Source: Cylindrotheca closterium
Lineage: Eukaryota > Bacillariophyta > Bacillariophyceae > Bacillariales > Bacillariaceae
NCBI GenBank assembly: GCA_933822405.4
Contig: CAKOGP040000002.1
Location: 639,954-703,953, forward strand
Length of the DNA: 64,000 nt
Direction: 5' to 3'
The position numbers were made by a program, and so were the translations under genes. The notes under the pieces are model-generated. The model worked only from the letters and a program-made list of their open reading frames with translations, was not told where the DNA came from and made no database searches. This document shows, one piece after another, positions 33,897-44,014 of this stretch; the stretch's first letter is position 1, and each line of letters begins with the position of its first letter.

Positions 33897-36800
33897 TCAT
33901 TCGCTCGTCTTTCTAGGAGTCTTGGCAGTGTCAACAGCAGTGTCATTCGTTTCCACAGTAGCATCGGTCTTGGCCATTTTTGCAGGTGGCTCGGAATCCG
34001 CAGTGGGAGAAGCACGCTTCTTTCCGGCAGTCGAAGTGCTTACAGGTGAATCACTTCTACTTTCGGGCGCTTGCTCATCTGATTCACTTTTCTCACTTGC
34101 AATGGTATCGGATCCTTTTTTCTTGGGAGTATTGTCCTCAGCATCCTTATTGTCGGCTTTCATGCTCTCTGGTGCCTTGATTGTAGAAACATCCTTCTCC
34201 GATTCCTTTTCTTCTGACTCTTTGCTTTCCGCTGCACTCTTGTCCAGCTTGTTGCTTTCAGACTCGCCGCTTGCCGCCTTGTCTTTCTCGGATACAGCAG
34301 GCGCTTTCTCGCTCGGCGAGCTAGTTCCTGCCTCAACATCAGATGATTTGGCTTCATCGTCGTCTTCCGACTTATTGGCCAGTTTTGGGGTAGATTGCTG
34401 GTCTGGAGTATTGAAAGCACCTTGGGAAGTGATTGGAACCGACTCACCGCTGGCTCGAATACCTTCTGAGCTATCTTGAAGCCCCAGTGCTCGGGCTGCC
34501 GAAACATAGTACTTTCGAAGGACCGAGCTCAAAGAGGAAGAGCCCTTGAAGGCAGCCAATTTCACTTTCGTCTCCTCCGTCACGTTTTCACAAGAGTCCA
34601 GATGCAGTCGTTGGAATTCTCGAACCGACTCGTAGATGCCACTGATCGAAAATGGATACGATACAGCTTGGCCAGTAGCCCCCCCCTCTGCGGTGGAGCA
34701 ATGAATGCACCGAATGCCGACTTGACCCACTTTGACAGGGTACTTGCGATCCGATCGGGCGGTCGCGACATCCTCTTCCGTAGCACAGAATACTTCAATT
34801 TGCTTTCGAATAAAGCAATCCATGTCCGACAACCAGTTCTTGTCTTCGGAAACAGCCAAAAGAATATTGGATGAGGATGCCGAGTCTTTCTCATGGTCTT
34901 TCGACTTTGCCAATACTTCCGCAGCCTCCTTGGTTGGTAGAATCGGGACAATGCTATCATCATTCCTAGGGCTTCCAGGGCTGGAGTGCCCGCTCTTGCT
35001 ATCACTACCCTTGGACTCTGGGCTATCCAAGTTGGCCTTTTCTGGAGTCACATTCTCCTCGTTGGAAGTGCTGGCAGGAATACCAGTTGCACCCGGATCT
35101 TCATCGTGAAGACGTCTCCACATGCGTCGAAAGAAGACTTTTTGTGATCCTCGAGGCAACCTAGCCATCTGCTCTGGATGAAAGGCCTTGAGATTTAGTA
35201 GAGCCTCCTTGGTTTGTTGTGGACAGCGACGGCACTTTAGCACGTGCCCTGGAATCTCGGCAAAGCTATTCGCCAGTCGGTCCACATTGCTCCAAAAGAA
35301 CTTGCGAGAATTTGGAACGTCAGCACAATGAACGCACTGCAATCCTCCATATCCAATCTTGATCTTTTCCCGTTTTCCCCCTCGGGTTTTGCGATCGGAT
35401 TCGGAGAATCGACAGAGCCTCAATTGCTTCATGAGATGAAAGAAATAGTCTGTCAATAATAGTCGATCATCTTCAAGCACCAGTCTTGGAATCTTGGCAT
35501 TGTCTGGATCCCGAGCATAGTACTCTCCCTCCTTCATCAATAGATGACTAACGCAGTGTCGAATGGTATCTGCCGAGTTTTCTGGTCGGGGCAATGCTGG
35601 AGGAGCACTTGTTCTAGTGGGTGGTCCACTGGTAGTACTGGGAGGACCCAAATGACTAGGTCTTTGACCAGGTAGTCCTCCTCTTTGGTCAGCATATGCC
35701 TCCTCTGGATAGCGTCCATCTGGCATTCCTGGATATGAAAATCCTGGTTGTGATGGATAGTGGGCATCCCATGGGCCAGGTGGTGGCCCATACATGGATG
35801 CTGGGTGCTGAGGTCCATACATGGAAGGCGCATAGGATGCACTTTGGTACATGTGTTGTGAGGACACCGTTTGATGGTACAATCGGCACATGCTCAAGTG
35901 TTCATCAATAAAATTGCCGGGTGGTGGGCTCCCACTAGGAGAAGTCCAAAGACCTTGTGGGTCACGATATTGCGGCGGAACATGACTGCAATATTTGCAG
36001 TGCCAGCTTCGATCTCTTTCTTGATAGTAAGGAAAGTGAGGAGGAAGATCATACTGTGTCATTTCCGAATATCCAGAAGGAGGAGTTCCATCTTGGCGTT
36101 GGGCAGACATTTGGCCTTGTTCTTGTGCTTGTCCTTCGTAGCTAGCGTCCGATGGATTTGGTCCCCCAGGTGGTCCATCTGGACGTCCGAAGGATGATGG
36201 TGGTCCTTGACCTGGAGGATATTGAGGAGGATATCCTGCTTGAGTGGGAGCACCGTCCCGTTCTGCAGAATACATTCCAGGAGCTCCTTCGCGATTTCTT
36301 GCACTCTGAAGTGGCGTGGCAGAAACCGCTTCTAGCCCTTGCGTTGCTCCACCCATCATTGCAGACAGAGGTGGTCCTCCTCGAGACATGGGTGGTCCAG
36401 GTGTTCGAAAGGACATTCGTTCCATTCCCATCATTGGAGCATAGCGATCTACAGAGTAAGGACCTGGACCTCCCATTCGACCTGGTACCATTGGTGTGGA
36501 CATGCCATAAGCGGCAGGGTACTGACCCATTTCTGGACCCACACTAAATTCAATCCCCGTCTTGTGAGGTTGCTTGTTGACAATTCGCAACCGACTGCAA
36601 AACTCGACACAATATCCAATGAGTGATGCCATCTGGTCACTATCATTCCCCTCTTCCCCTTGTTCCCGTTTGCTGGCGGCCCGTTTGCAAGCCTCCCGCA
36701 CTTCGGGTGGCACTCGTTCGCTGACACTCAGGTGATTGTCAGCGATAGTTCGTACACACTTGGCAATATCCCCCAAACTACCAGGAAAGAGCGTACTTTG

Positions 36801-37274
36801 AGCTGCAGTAGCAGGTATTCTACCACTGTGAATGCATCGAATACCCACTTGTTTGGCGACGACGTTGACTCCATTGCGATTGAGTTCGGCAATTTCATCA
36901 GCAGTCACTTCAAAGAGTTCAATGTTCTGACATGCAATTTCATCTTCCAGTGACAATTGAGTGCGTTCGTGTGGACCCAAGAGAGTAATACACTTTTCCT
37001 TTGGATTCATGGCCGCCATCGGATGCATCATAGCAGGCGGATATTCCATTTCTTGAGGCGGCATATTGAAATAAGGGTGACTTGGCGGCATGATGGCTCC
37101 AGGTGGATATCTTGGTTGTACAGGCGTGGCAGATGGTGCTGGTGCAGAGGAATTGTTGGGCTGACTTCCTGCTCGTTTGGGACAGTGAAATTCGTGGTCT
37201 TTTGCCTCTTCGGGAGTATCACAGGCGATGCCGCAGTAGTCGCAATTATAGAAGCCCCGTGATTGGGTAGGCAT
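33897..37274 (-). CDS. Large Pro/Gln-rich protein with repeated RC(I/V)HC modules, function unknown
   Basis: A single exon encodes 1,125 aa. Residues 9-31 look like a C2H2 finger (CDYCGIACDTPEEAKDHEFHC). Three related modules follow: near 135-195 (VGIRCIHSGRIPATAAQSTL), near 645-700 (GLQCVHCADVPNSRKFFWSN...HVLKCRRCP) and near 850-900 (GQVGIRCIHCSTAEGGATGQ). Each is a Cys/His pair followed by an aromatic/Ser segment and a second Cys or His set, so each may bind zinc. Another Cys/His cluster (CKYCSHVPPQYRD...HLSMCRLYH) lies near 430-475. Between them are long Pro/Gly/Met/Tyr-rich stretches, and the tail (~940-1125) is Ser/Glu/Lys-rich. It resembles nuclear regulatory proteins that I associate with diatoms. 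I do not know its role. Confidence 0.75.
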   Translation of the reverse strand: MPTQSRGFYNCDYCGIACDTPEEAKDHEFHCPKRAGSQPNNSSAPAPSATPVQPRYPPGAIMPPSHPYFNMPPQEMEYPPAMMHPMAAMNPKEKCITLLGPHERTQLSLEDEIACQNIELFEVTADEIAELNRNGVNVVAKQVGIRCIHSGRIPATAAQSTLFPGSLGDIAKCVRTIADNHLSVSERVPPEVREACKRAASKREQGEEGNDSDQMASLIGYCVEFCSRLRIVNKQPHKTGIEFSVGPEMGQYPAAYGMSTPMVPGRMGGPGPYSVDRYAPMMGMERMSFRTPGPPMSRGGPPLSAMMGGATQGLEAVSATPLQSARNREGAPGMYSAERDGAPTQAGYPPQYPPGQGPPSSFGRPDGPPGGPNPSDASYEGQAQEQGQMSAQRQDGTPPSGYSEMTQYDLPPHFPYYQERDRSWHCKYCSHVPPQYRDPQGLWTSPSGSPPPGNFIDEHLSMCRLYHQTVSSQHMYQSASYAPSMYGPQHPASMYGPPPGPWDAHYPSQPGFSYPGMPDGRYPEEAYADQRGGLPGQRPSHLGPPSTTSGPPTRTSAPPALPRPENSADTIRHCVSHLLMKEGEYYARDPDNAKIPRLVLEDDRLLLTDYFFHLMKQLRLCRFSESDRKTRGGKREKIKIGYGGLQCVHCADVPNSRKFFWSNVDRLANSFAEIPGHVLKCRRCPQQTKEALLNLKAFHPEQMARLPRGSQKVFFRRMWRRLHDEDPGATGIPASTSNEENVTPEKANLDSPESKGSDSKSGHSSPGSPRNDDSIVPILPTKEAAEVLAKSKDHEKDSASSSNILLAVSEDKNWLSDMDCFIRKQIEVFCATEEDVATARSDRKYPVKVGQVGIRCIHCSTAEGGATGQAVSYPFSISGIYESVREFQRLHLDSCENVTEETKVKLAAFKGSSSLSSVLRKYYVSAARALGLQDSSEGIRASGESVPITSQGAFNTPDQQSTPKLANKSEDDDEAKSSDVEAGTSSPSEKAPAVSEKDKAASGESESNKLDKSAAESKESEEKESEKDVSTIKAPESMKADNKDAEDNTPKKKGSDTIASEKSESDEQAPESRSDSPVSTSTAGKKRASPTADSEPPAKMAKTDATVETNDTAVDTAKTPRKTSE

Positions 37275-38273
37275 TTCAATTGCAATGGGAAGCCTGTTGT
37301 GTGTTTCCTATTGCTGAAGAATCAACTTTCGGGCAACAATTCCAGGATTTTAGAGTCCAAACCTTTTCAAGTGGTTTCCAATACGGTTGTGTGAGGTCTT
37401 CTTGGTTATAAATGTGTTGCACACACCGTGGACAATGTGGTTCGTTTACAGTCCAGGCCGTGTGACAATTTTGATGTTAATCCACGGAGAAAAATCTTGA
37501 TTTCTCGCGCCCGGAATTCCACGGTAATTCACGTATATTTGGGTACTGGCTAGGAAAATGTGAGCCGCAGACACGGTAAAGACGGTTGGCGTTGGAGTCA
37601 CATGTCGTGGCAGTTATTTTTCATATGGGGAAAGTGCATCACGACTCGTTGGAAGCTTCCAAATTGGAGTTGCACTTGCGCTCTACGCGAATTCGCAGTA
37701 CATTTTGATCCGATGTTTCTCTTTTCATGTGTATCACGCGACAGACACGTGCTCAAAATTCACAAGACTGATCGTATATGAGTTAACCTAGAGCATTACT
37801 CGTGCCCTTTCAACTGTTGCTGGTGTTGAGTATTGGTGGAGCGAGTAAACAAGATATCTGATGATTCTTGCTGAACATGAGACGCCGACGCTAGGAGTGT
37901 GTGACTGGATAAAAAGAGAAACAAGTCCCAACGTGTTGTTTGCATACTAGTACTAGAAGGAGGAGTACTACTAGTAGCAGTACTAGTACCTAGCATTATG
38001 ATCAGGACAGGGAAGCAACTTCTTGTTCCGCCAATCCTGATCACTGCGTCCAGAGTCCTTCGAAAACGCAAAACGATTATTCGTCTACAGTTTGTACCTA
38101 CTAGCTAGAATAAACAGCATCATTTCTGCAGAGGGTTCACTGTTTTTTATCTATAGAGCAAAATTTCTCCCTTTCTCCAAACGTGGACATACGTCTGTCC
38201 GCTCGCCCGCGAAACATGCATTGGAGGGAAGTCGGTTGGACGAGGAGAGATATGAGGAGAGACACACCACGAC
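37275..38273. other. Intergenic between divergent genes, no supported gene
   Basis: About 1 kb of divergent promoter space. A cluster of ACTAGT/AGTACT palindromes lies near 37945-37995. Short frames on both strands have no recognisable domain, and no tRNA-like structure was noticed. Confidence 0.5.
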
Positions 38274-39197
38274 ATGCCAACATACAGGTTGACATACAGC
38301 AATAGCACATATCCAATGCTTCATGCTGCCACTGCTATTCTAGTTTTTACCTGGACCATAAATGGCCTTGTTCCCCACGCGAACAATCTCTCCACCACCA
38401 GAAGAAGAATAACGACCACCATAAGAACAAGTCCAACCTGCTCCACCACCTCTTCAACATCAACCAGTCTGTATGGAGGCTACGATGCGACAATTGGTGC
38501 CGACCCCAATACTCCCATTCAAGTTTACTGTTCCGAAGAAAAGACTCCATCCGATCTCTGTACCTTTGTTTGTTTGGCCGAACTCGATCTGAAGTATGAA
38601 ATTATGTCAGAACTGCCAAACCCTGTCCCCGATTGGTTCCTGCGGATTCATCCAGATGGCACCACACCTGCTTTGAGAAACCCAGTGGACAAACGTTTGA
38701 ACAATGATATTGTATGCAATACGGCGAGTGAAACAGACAAGGTGAACCAATATCTTTGCAAGGTGTATCAAGGAGCCACAAACAAGGAGGAAGAAGATCC
38801 CACCTCCTCATCTTGCCCCCTCCTTCCTAGCAACGACGAAGGCATGACTACAATGGAATCGATTCAGCGTCAAATTGATGAAACGATCCTACCCGCGTGT
38901 GTATCATTTTTAGAGAATGACGATATCAACAATGAGGCCAAGTACCAAGCGGCAGCAGAGAACGCTTTGCGATTACTCTTTCAAAGTCAAACGACGGCTG
39001 GACACCCTTTCTTGATAGGAAGTAACTTGACGCTGGTGGACATTTATCTCTTTACGCACTTGAAATCCATCTTTCTAGAGTTGAATAGATCGAAAAAGTA
39101 CATACTGCCATCTAGTACCATGGGGAGCATGAAATCCTGGCACGATGCATGTGCATCCAGGCCGGCCTTTCGAGAAGTTTTATCGAAACAGGAATAG
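38274..39197 (+). CDS. Glutathione S-transferase-like protein with N-terminal targeting sequence
   Basis: A single exon encodes 307 aa. The N-terminal ~70 residues include a hydrophobic run (AATAILVFTWTINGLV) and a long Thr/Ser/Arg-rich stretch, fitting a presequence; a start at the second Met (38316) would place the signal at the very N-terminus. A thioredoxin-like GST domain follows (IQVYCSEEKTPSDLCTFVCL...NPVPDWFLRIHPDGTTPALRN). The helical C-domain ends in FLIGSNLTLVDIYLFTHLKSI, the usual GST helix-6 motif. The likely role is glutathione conjugation or peroxide handling; the class is not clear. Confidence 0.8.
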   Translation: MPTYRLTYSNSTYPMLHAATAILVFTWTINGLVPHANNLSTTRRRITTTIRTSPTCSTTSSTSTSLYGGYDATIGADPNTPIQVYCSEEKTPSDLCTFVCLAELDLKYEIMSELPNPVPDWFLRIHPDGTTPALRNPVDKRLNNDIVCNTASETDKVNQYLCKVYQGATNKEEEDPTSSSCPLLPSNDEGMTTMESIQRQIDETILPACVSFLENDDINNEAKYQAAAENALRLLFQSQTTAGHPFLIGSNLTLVDIYLFTHLKSIFLELNRSKKYILPSSTMGSMKSWHDACASRPAFREVLSKQE

Positions 39198-39587
39198 AAG
39201 AAGAATGAAAGGATCGACTAGAATTTGAATGCTATGATAGAAAGATTATGATACATGCTTTGATTGTCAGATAATGGTCAAATTAGAATACTCTTTCGCC
39301 ATGTAACGGTGCATTCAACATTTTGTTGTGCTGGTTTGCTTTTCTCTGCGAAGGTAGTTGCTGAAGTCAGTAGGAAAAGGTGAATATGCGATTGAAGTAT
39401 TGCGCATTGATGATCATAGATGTATCTGATTCCTTTGCAAACTCAATCTGCAGTATGTGGCTGCATTGTCGGAAGCAGAGCCTTCTGCCTTGTAACAGTC
39501 GTGTCGTTCAGAGATTCACAAATTCATTCGTTTTGCTGGTCATTGCAGCTGGTTGTTAACGTGATCTTTCTCGACTTGATTGGATAT
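39198..39587. other. Intergenic between convergent genes
   Basis: 390 bp of 3' flanks. An open frame on the plus strand (39420-39875) lies antisense to the J-protein gene and is only its shadow. Nothing else is seen. Confidence 0.5.
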
Positions 39588-40373
39588 TCACTTTCGACGT
39601 CTACGCCGTCGTTGGCTGTCATTATCATTGCTCCCCGCTTCTACCCGCTGTGTTTGATTGGCTGCATGTTTCTTTTTGAGGTTTCCCATATTCTTTTGTT
39701 GCTCTGCCATGGCACGTGCCATTTCCCACATTCCTCCATGATCCAGCCCTCCTTGAGCTTGGGAGGCTACTTCTGCTACTTCTTTTCGTGTTTGCAGATC
39801 CATATTGAACATGACATCACTGTGTCCAGTTTCGTTGTGAAACCAAGCTTGAAAGCTTTCATCGGACCAGGATGAAGCCTCGGAATCTCCTACCACTCCG
39901 GTACTCCCATCAGAATTTTCTCGAATGGCTTCAAAGGCTTGACGTAATTTTACAAACTCATCTACAAGCTGTTGTGGATCTTTGGATGCTGAATTGTCTC
40001 CTCCGTCAGCAGACTGATTCACAACATCTGGATGGGTTTCCAATGCCAATTCGAGAAACCGACGCTTGACAGTTTCATAAGTTGAAGTCTTTGGGATTCC
40101 AAGAATATCAAATGGATTCTCCTTGTGAATGTTCTGGGGCGGCAAACCGTTCTTGGAGTCGTAGCTCTTCCATCGACAATGACTCGCGGCGCCAAGACGA
40201 ATCTTGTTGTGTTCAGAACGAGGAGGAGGAGGAGGAGCACCAGAAGTGATTCTGTAGTCATTCTTCGTTCCATAGCAACGTTGCTCATTCATCAGACTTG
40301 TAGAGCCAGGATAATGATGAAGAAACGACCATCTTTTTCTCAAACAGCGCTTGGTAACTGGAATGGATGCCAT
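39588..40373 (-). CDS. DnaJ/J-domain protein, probably mitochondrial
   Basis: A single exon of 261 aa from the first in-frame ATG (40373). The open frame extends 60 codons upstream without an ATG. The N-terminus (MASIPVTKRCLRKRWSFLHH) is basic and lacks acids, fitting a mitochondrial presequence. The J domain is at ~85-150 (NPFDILGIPKTSTYETVKRRFLELALETHPDVV), with the HPD tripeptide that stimulates Hsp70. There is no Gly/Phe region or zinc domain, so it is a type III J-protein. The tail is Arg-rich (QRRRRRRK). The partner Hsp70 is not known. Confidence 0.83.
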   Translation of the reverse strand: MASIPVTKRCLRKRWSFLHHYPGSTSLMNEQRCYGTKNDYRITSGAPPPPPRSEHNKIRLGAASHCRWKSYDSKNGLPPQNIHKENPFDILGIPKTSTYETVKRRFLELALETHPDVVNQSADGGDNSASKDPQQLVDEFVKLRQAFEAIRENSDGSTGVVGDSEASSWSDESFQAWFHNETGHSDVMFNMDLQTRKEVAEVASQAQGGLDHGGMWEMARAMAEQQKNMGNLKKKHAANQTQRVEAGSNDNDSQRRRRRRK

Positions 40374-41020
40374 GGGCGTAATCGTTGCGTTGCTGCTACT
40401 TTTTCGGTTTTGTTTTGAAAAAGACAAAATACGGCGGATGTGCCGACGAATTTGATTGGTAAACTGCTGCGTAGAATCTACGTTTGTGGGCTGTCCGTCG
40501 ACAAAGATACCTACTACAGTATGAGAAACTGACGAAGCAAAATGTCGTGACACGCATCAAACGCGTGGTAAACATATTATATAAAACGAGAAAGGAGAAT
40601 CTGTTGAGCAACATATATTATATTATAAAGAAGGAATCATCGATGGTCTTGAATACCCTGTTCTCTTTGCACACGTTTGCCTCATATTGTTGCCTCTCAC
40701 TCTGAAACGAAGGTTGGGCACAACCATACTTGTACTTTAGTAGCGGTCGGGTTTTCAGGTGACGACGAAGAATCAATCAAGGAATCAATCAAGGAATCAA
40801 TCAAGGAATCAATCAATCAATTCAAGAAATAACGAGAATATCGCAGATTGAATCTCAGATTCATTCGACAAATATTTGCCTTGATCAGTGTACTTTGTAG
40901 TTCATCAAGGGAAGTCCGCGAATAAAGATCACACCCTGAGCCAACCTTGCCGTAGAAACCACAAAGACCAAACCCAAGACGATACACATTTGCTCACGAA
41001 ATCACCAGATATTGAGTACA
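40374..41020. other. Divergent intergenic region
   Basis: Promoter space between the J-protein and PI-PLC-like genes, including a 12-bp tandem repeat at 40770-40820. The upstream open extension of the J-protein frame lies here but has no ATG. Confidence 0.5.
40770..40820. repeat. 12-bp tandem repeat (GGAATCAATCAA)n
   Basis: About four copies of GGAATCAATCAA in a row, the last one shortened to AATCAATCAA. Confidence 0.85.
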
Positions 41021-42454
41021 ATGGAACAACACAACCGGCAAGAACAACAACGACGACAAGAGCAGCAACCGCTATACCTTACCTCAGACGCAGAATCATC
41101 AACACATGGCATGCCCGTCTACAGTACAAGCAACAAGAGCCCCATCCAAACTCTCCGAGGAGGAAACCGAAAGTGGAATCTTCCCATTCCCAATGACTCT
41201 TCAACAAATGAACAAAACAACCACGAAATCGCCTTCGTCTTTCGGATACTTGTCGTGCTAGTCTCTTCCATGTTTGTCATGTTTGGTATGGTGAAGCTCT
41301 TCTACAATTCCAGCCACAAGCGTCAACGGAGACGGAAGAAACGTCTGGATGAAACCATGATCACTGCCGCTAGCAGCATAACAGTAGATCTAGAGGCAAA
41401 TCCTAAAGAGGAACTGGAAAGAGAAAACCTACTGAAAGCAGAAAAGTCAGTAGATACCAGCATGCCAATCCGAGCATCTTCCAAAACAAAGTCTCCGGCG
41501 AAATGGCTGACCACAGTTGGCCAAGATTGGATGTCCCATCTGGACGACGACTTGAGTTTGGCTGCCATCTCCATTCCTGGCAGTCATGATTCCGGTTCTA
41601 GGTACGGTGGAGTGTATGTTACCACTCAGACTTGGAGCATTGGCCAGCAACTTGACAGCGGGATTCGTTTCTTGGACATTCGATGTCGTCGGGAAGGCAA
41701 AATCTTCACCATTCATCACGGACCATTCTATCAACATTTATGGTTTGATCAAATCTTGGAAGTGATCCGAACTTTTTTGGAGGGACATCCTTCGGAGACC
41801 ATCCTCATCCGGGTCAAGGAAGAGTACGATCCAAAGGAGGGGTCCGACTCCTTTGTGGCCATTTGGAATCGGTACATGAACGAACTTGGGTATGGCGACC
41901 TCTTGGCTAAATATCCCTGGGATGGTAAAACGATACCAACACTAGGACAAGTCCGTGGCAAGTTTGTGCTCTTGCGAGACTTTGCTTGGAAGGGTCCAGA
42001 AATCGGACTCCATTACAATCGATTTGGCAACGCCTTTATGGAGGTCCAGGACGATTACTCCATACCCTTTGTCAATGGAATCAGCAAGAAAAAGAGCGAG
42101 GTCAAGGTTTTTCTCGAAAAGGCCAAGAATCGAAGTTGCCAAGACAGTTGTCATGGTGATAGCGGCGGTACCCACCAACCATTGAAAATCATCATCAATC
42201 ACTGCTCCGGTACCAAACCTCCAGTCTACACTCCCTCCTTTGTCGCCAAACGAACCAACAAGGTGGCTTACGATGGGATTGGATTTTCTTCTAGTGACAA
42301 ATTATGCTACAATGGTATTATTGTGATGGACTTTCCTGGAGAAAGTCTGATTCATCGCATCATTCTGTCCAATGCAACCGAAACGACGATCAGCAGCACA
42401 TCCCCGCCAACAAAAACTCCGTTCATTATCAGCGATGCTGAGCATTCCGCTTGA
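41021..42454 (+). CDS. Membrane-anchored PI-PLC X-domain phosphodiesterase (bacterial-type)
   Basis: A single exon of 477 aa from ATG 41021. A Gln-rich cytosolic N-terminus is followed by one membrane helix (IAFVFRILVVLVSSMFVMFG, ~72-95) and a basic stretch (KRQRRRKKR). The enzymatic domain starts near 165: ISIPGSHDSGSRYGG holds the first catalytic His, and RFLDIRCRREGKIFTIHHGPFY holds the second. This is the short, single-domain PI-PLC type of bacteria and many protists, with no PH, EF or C2 parts. It would cleave phosphatidylinositol or GPI-like lipids. Long serine-rich C-terminal tail. Confidence 0.87.
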   Translation: MEQHNRQEQQRRQEQQPLYLTSDAESSTHGMPVYSTSNKSPIQTLRGGNRKWNLPIPNDSSTNEQNNHEIAFVFRILVVLVSSMFVMFGMVKLFYNSSHKRQRRRKKRLDETMITAASSITVDLEANPKEELERENLLKAEKSVDTSMPIRASSKTKSPAKWLTTVGQDWMSHLDDDLSLAAISIPGSHDSGSRYGGVYVTTQTWSIGQQLDSGIRFLDIRCRREGKIFTIHHGPFYQHLWFDQILEVIRTFLEGHPSETILIRVKEEYDPKEGSDSFVAIWNRYMNELGYGDLLAKYPWDGKTIPTLGQVRGKFVLLRDFAWKGPEIGLHYNRFGNAFMEVQDDYSIPFVNGISKKKSEVKVFLEKAKNRSCQDSCHGDSGGTHQPLKIIINHCSGTKPPVYTPSFVAKRTNKVAYDGIGFSSSDKLCYNGIIVMDFPGESLIHRIILSNATETTISSTSPPTKTPFIISDAEHSA

Positions 42455-42789
42455 GCAATATAAAATAAAAGCTATAAGCACGTACGGCACTAGAGTTCTA
42501 CTGAGCCAGTGTTAGTTGGCGTCACCACATAATAGTATGGTACCAGGTACCAGGACCTGGTACCGGTATTGTCACTTTTGAACAAAACGGGAAACAGTTC
42601 GTGACTGGGGATTTGTCACAGTCACGGATTATCATTTCTTCAAAATAAGTTTTCATCCGTCATTTCTTTTATTGTGCTACTCATCGCTCATTGCCTTATT
42701 ACCAGGTCGATTGTTGATTGTCCACTAATATATATACATACATATAATATATATATTATACATCAAGTCCATCAAGCGTGGATCGCAGC
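42455..42789. other. Intergenic with GGTACC palindrome
   Basis: A perfect 9-bp-arm hairpin (GGTACCAGG A CCTGGTACC) sits at 42546-42564. An AT-rich stretch (ATATAT runs, ~42728-42760) precedes the first Nudix gene and may be part of its promoter. The upstream block around 42601 (GTGACTGGGGAT) recurs before the second Nudix gene at ~43934, showing that the duplication includes promoter sequence. Confidence 0.6.
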
Positions 42790-43581
42790 ATGTATCGCTG
42801 CCCTATCAAATCGCACGGAGAATTCGAAGAGAGAAAGCCCCTCCCTAGATGGCTTTCCGTGCTCCCACCATCGGTCCGAAAAGTAATTGGATCTCCCCTC
42901 TTGACGATTGCTATCGTAGTGCTACTGCTGCAAGTATATGCTGTCGGCCACAACAGCAGTAACAACAGTAACAGCAGTAACAGCAAGAGCTCGAAAAAGA
43001 GCATATACAAGGGAACGCAATTCTGGAACGATGAGGACACATTGGACGTAAAGACTCTGTATGAAACACCGTTTGCCCGTTTTCAAATCCACAAAGTCAA
43101 GGCTGGAAAGAACATAATCAACGATTGGCTTTGGTATGATGAAATGGATGCCGTTAATATATTGGTGCAAGAAGCAGAAAGCGGAAAGTTTGTCCTTTTT
43201 CGTCAGAAGAAATATGCAAATCCTGGACCACCAACACTAGCGATCGTTGGAGGTTTGATTGAACCTGGTGAAACATCCTTGGAAGCGGCCAAACGTGAAT
43301 TGATGGAAGAATTACAAATGGCCTCTACAGATTGGATCTCCATGGGAAAATATCGGGTCTCAGTCAACAGAGGAGGTGGACACACACACACCTTTCTGGC
43401 CAAGAATGCAGTTAAAGTGACTGACAACAATGTTGAAGTCGTGGGCCAAGCCGATTGGGAACGCCAGGATGTTGTGAAATGTACCGAAGAAGAACTGCTG
43501 CAGTACGTATTAGATGGAAAGTTTGGAGAGATCAAATGGACGGCCACGGTAGCGATGTCGCTACTGAGGTTACGATCTTGA
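42790..43581 (+). CDS. Nudix hydrolase with N-terminal membrane anchor, tandem copy 1
   Basis: A single exon of 263 aa from ATG 42790. One hydrophobic helix (PLLTIAIVVLLLQVYAV, ~33-50) is followed by an Asn/Ser linker and the Nudix fold. The Nudix box GGLIEPGETSLEAAKRELME fits GX5EX7REUXEE completely and continues ELQM, so Mg-dependent pyrophosphohydrolase activity on a nucleoside-diphosphate-linked substrate is expected. Nearby QKKYANPGPPTLAIVGG resembles the ADP-ribose/nucleotide-sugar subgroups. The codon matching the start ATG of copy 2 is GTG here (42778), so the start seems to have moved to the fifth codon. Confidence 0.87.
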   Translation: MYRCPIKSHGEFEERKPLPRWLSVLPPSVRKVIGSPLLTIAIVVLLLQVYAVGHNSSNNSNSSNSKSSKKSIYKGTQFWNDEDTLDVKTLYETPFARFQIHKVKAGKNIINDWLWYDEMDAVNILVQEAESGKFVLFRQKKYANPGPPTLAIVGGLIEPGETSLEAAKRELMEELQMASTDWISMGKYRVSVNRGGGHTHTFLAKNAVKVTDNNVEVVGQADWERQDVVKCTEEELLQYVLDGKFGEIKWTATVAMSLLRLRS

Positions 43582-44014
43582 ACATGATATATGCCTTCTT
43601 CCAATCTTAGAGACGGCAACTGAAGTATTGCCTACTGTCTAGACACTATTGATGGACGAAACTATATGATTCAAAGGGAAATGGGGGACAGGCCTTTGAT
43701 GAATCAGTAGCCAAAGACACGATACAGGGATTGCTGCCTTATGATTACATACCCTCCAGTTCTTTATTGGTGGAACACCTCGACTCCAAACATTAATTTC
43801 ACCCCTAGAATCAAATTTTGCCCTATATTATGCTATACGCAGTCGCTGTAAGGTACTCGTGTAGGACTGTAGCCTCAACGACTGACTGAATGAATCATTC
43901 AAGTTGAAAGTGGTACCAGAGAGGCGATCATTCGTGACTGGGGATGAGCCACGATTCCGTCATTTTTATAGTACGACACAAACTCAAAACCGAATAATAG
44001 TCTGAAGTACAAAC
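43582..44014. other. Intergenic between the two Nudix copies
   Basis: 433 bp, no gene seen. The last ~100 bp resemble the upstream flank of copy 1 (shared GTGACTGGGGAT and CGATTCCGTCAT-type words). Confidence 0.6.

Noticed and set aside
33922..34479. 185-codon plus-strand open frame
   Set aside because: Mirror of the Ser/Glu/Lys-rich tail of the RCIHC-module protein; no independent evidence.
37560..37781. 73-codon open frame in the 1-kb divergent spacer
   Set aside because: No domain, Trp/Cys-rich random-looking translation, no neighbouring exon to join.
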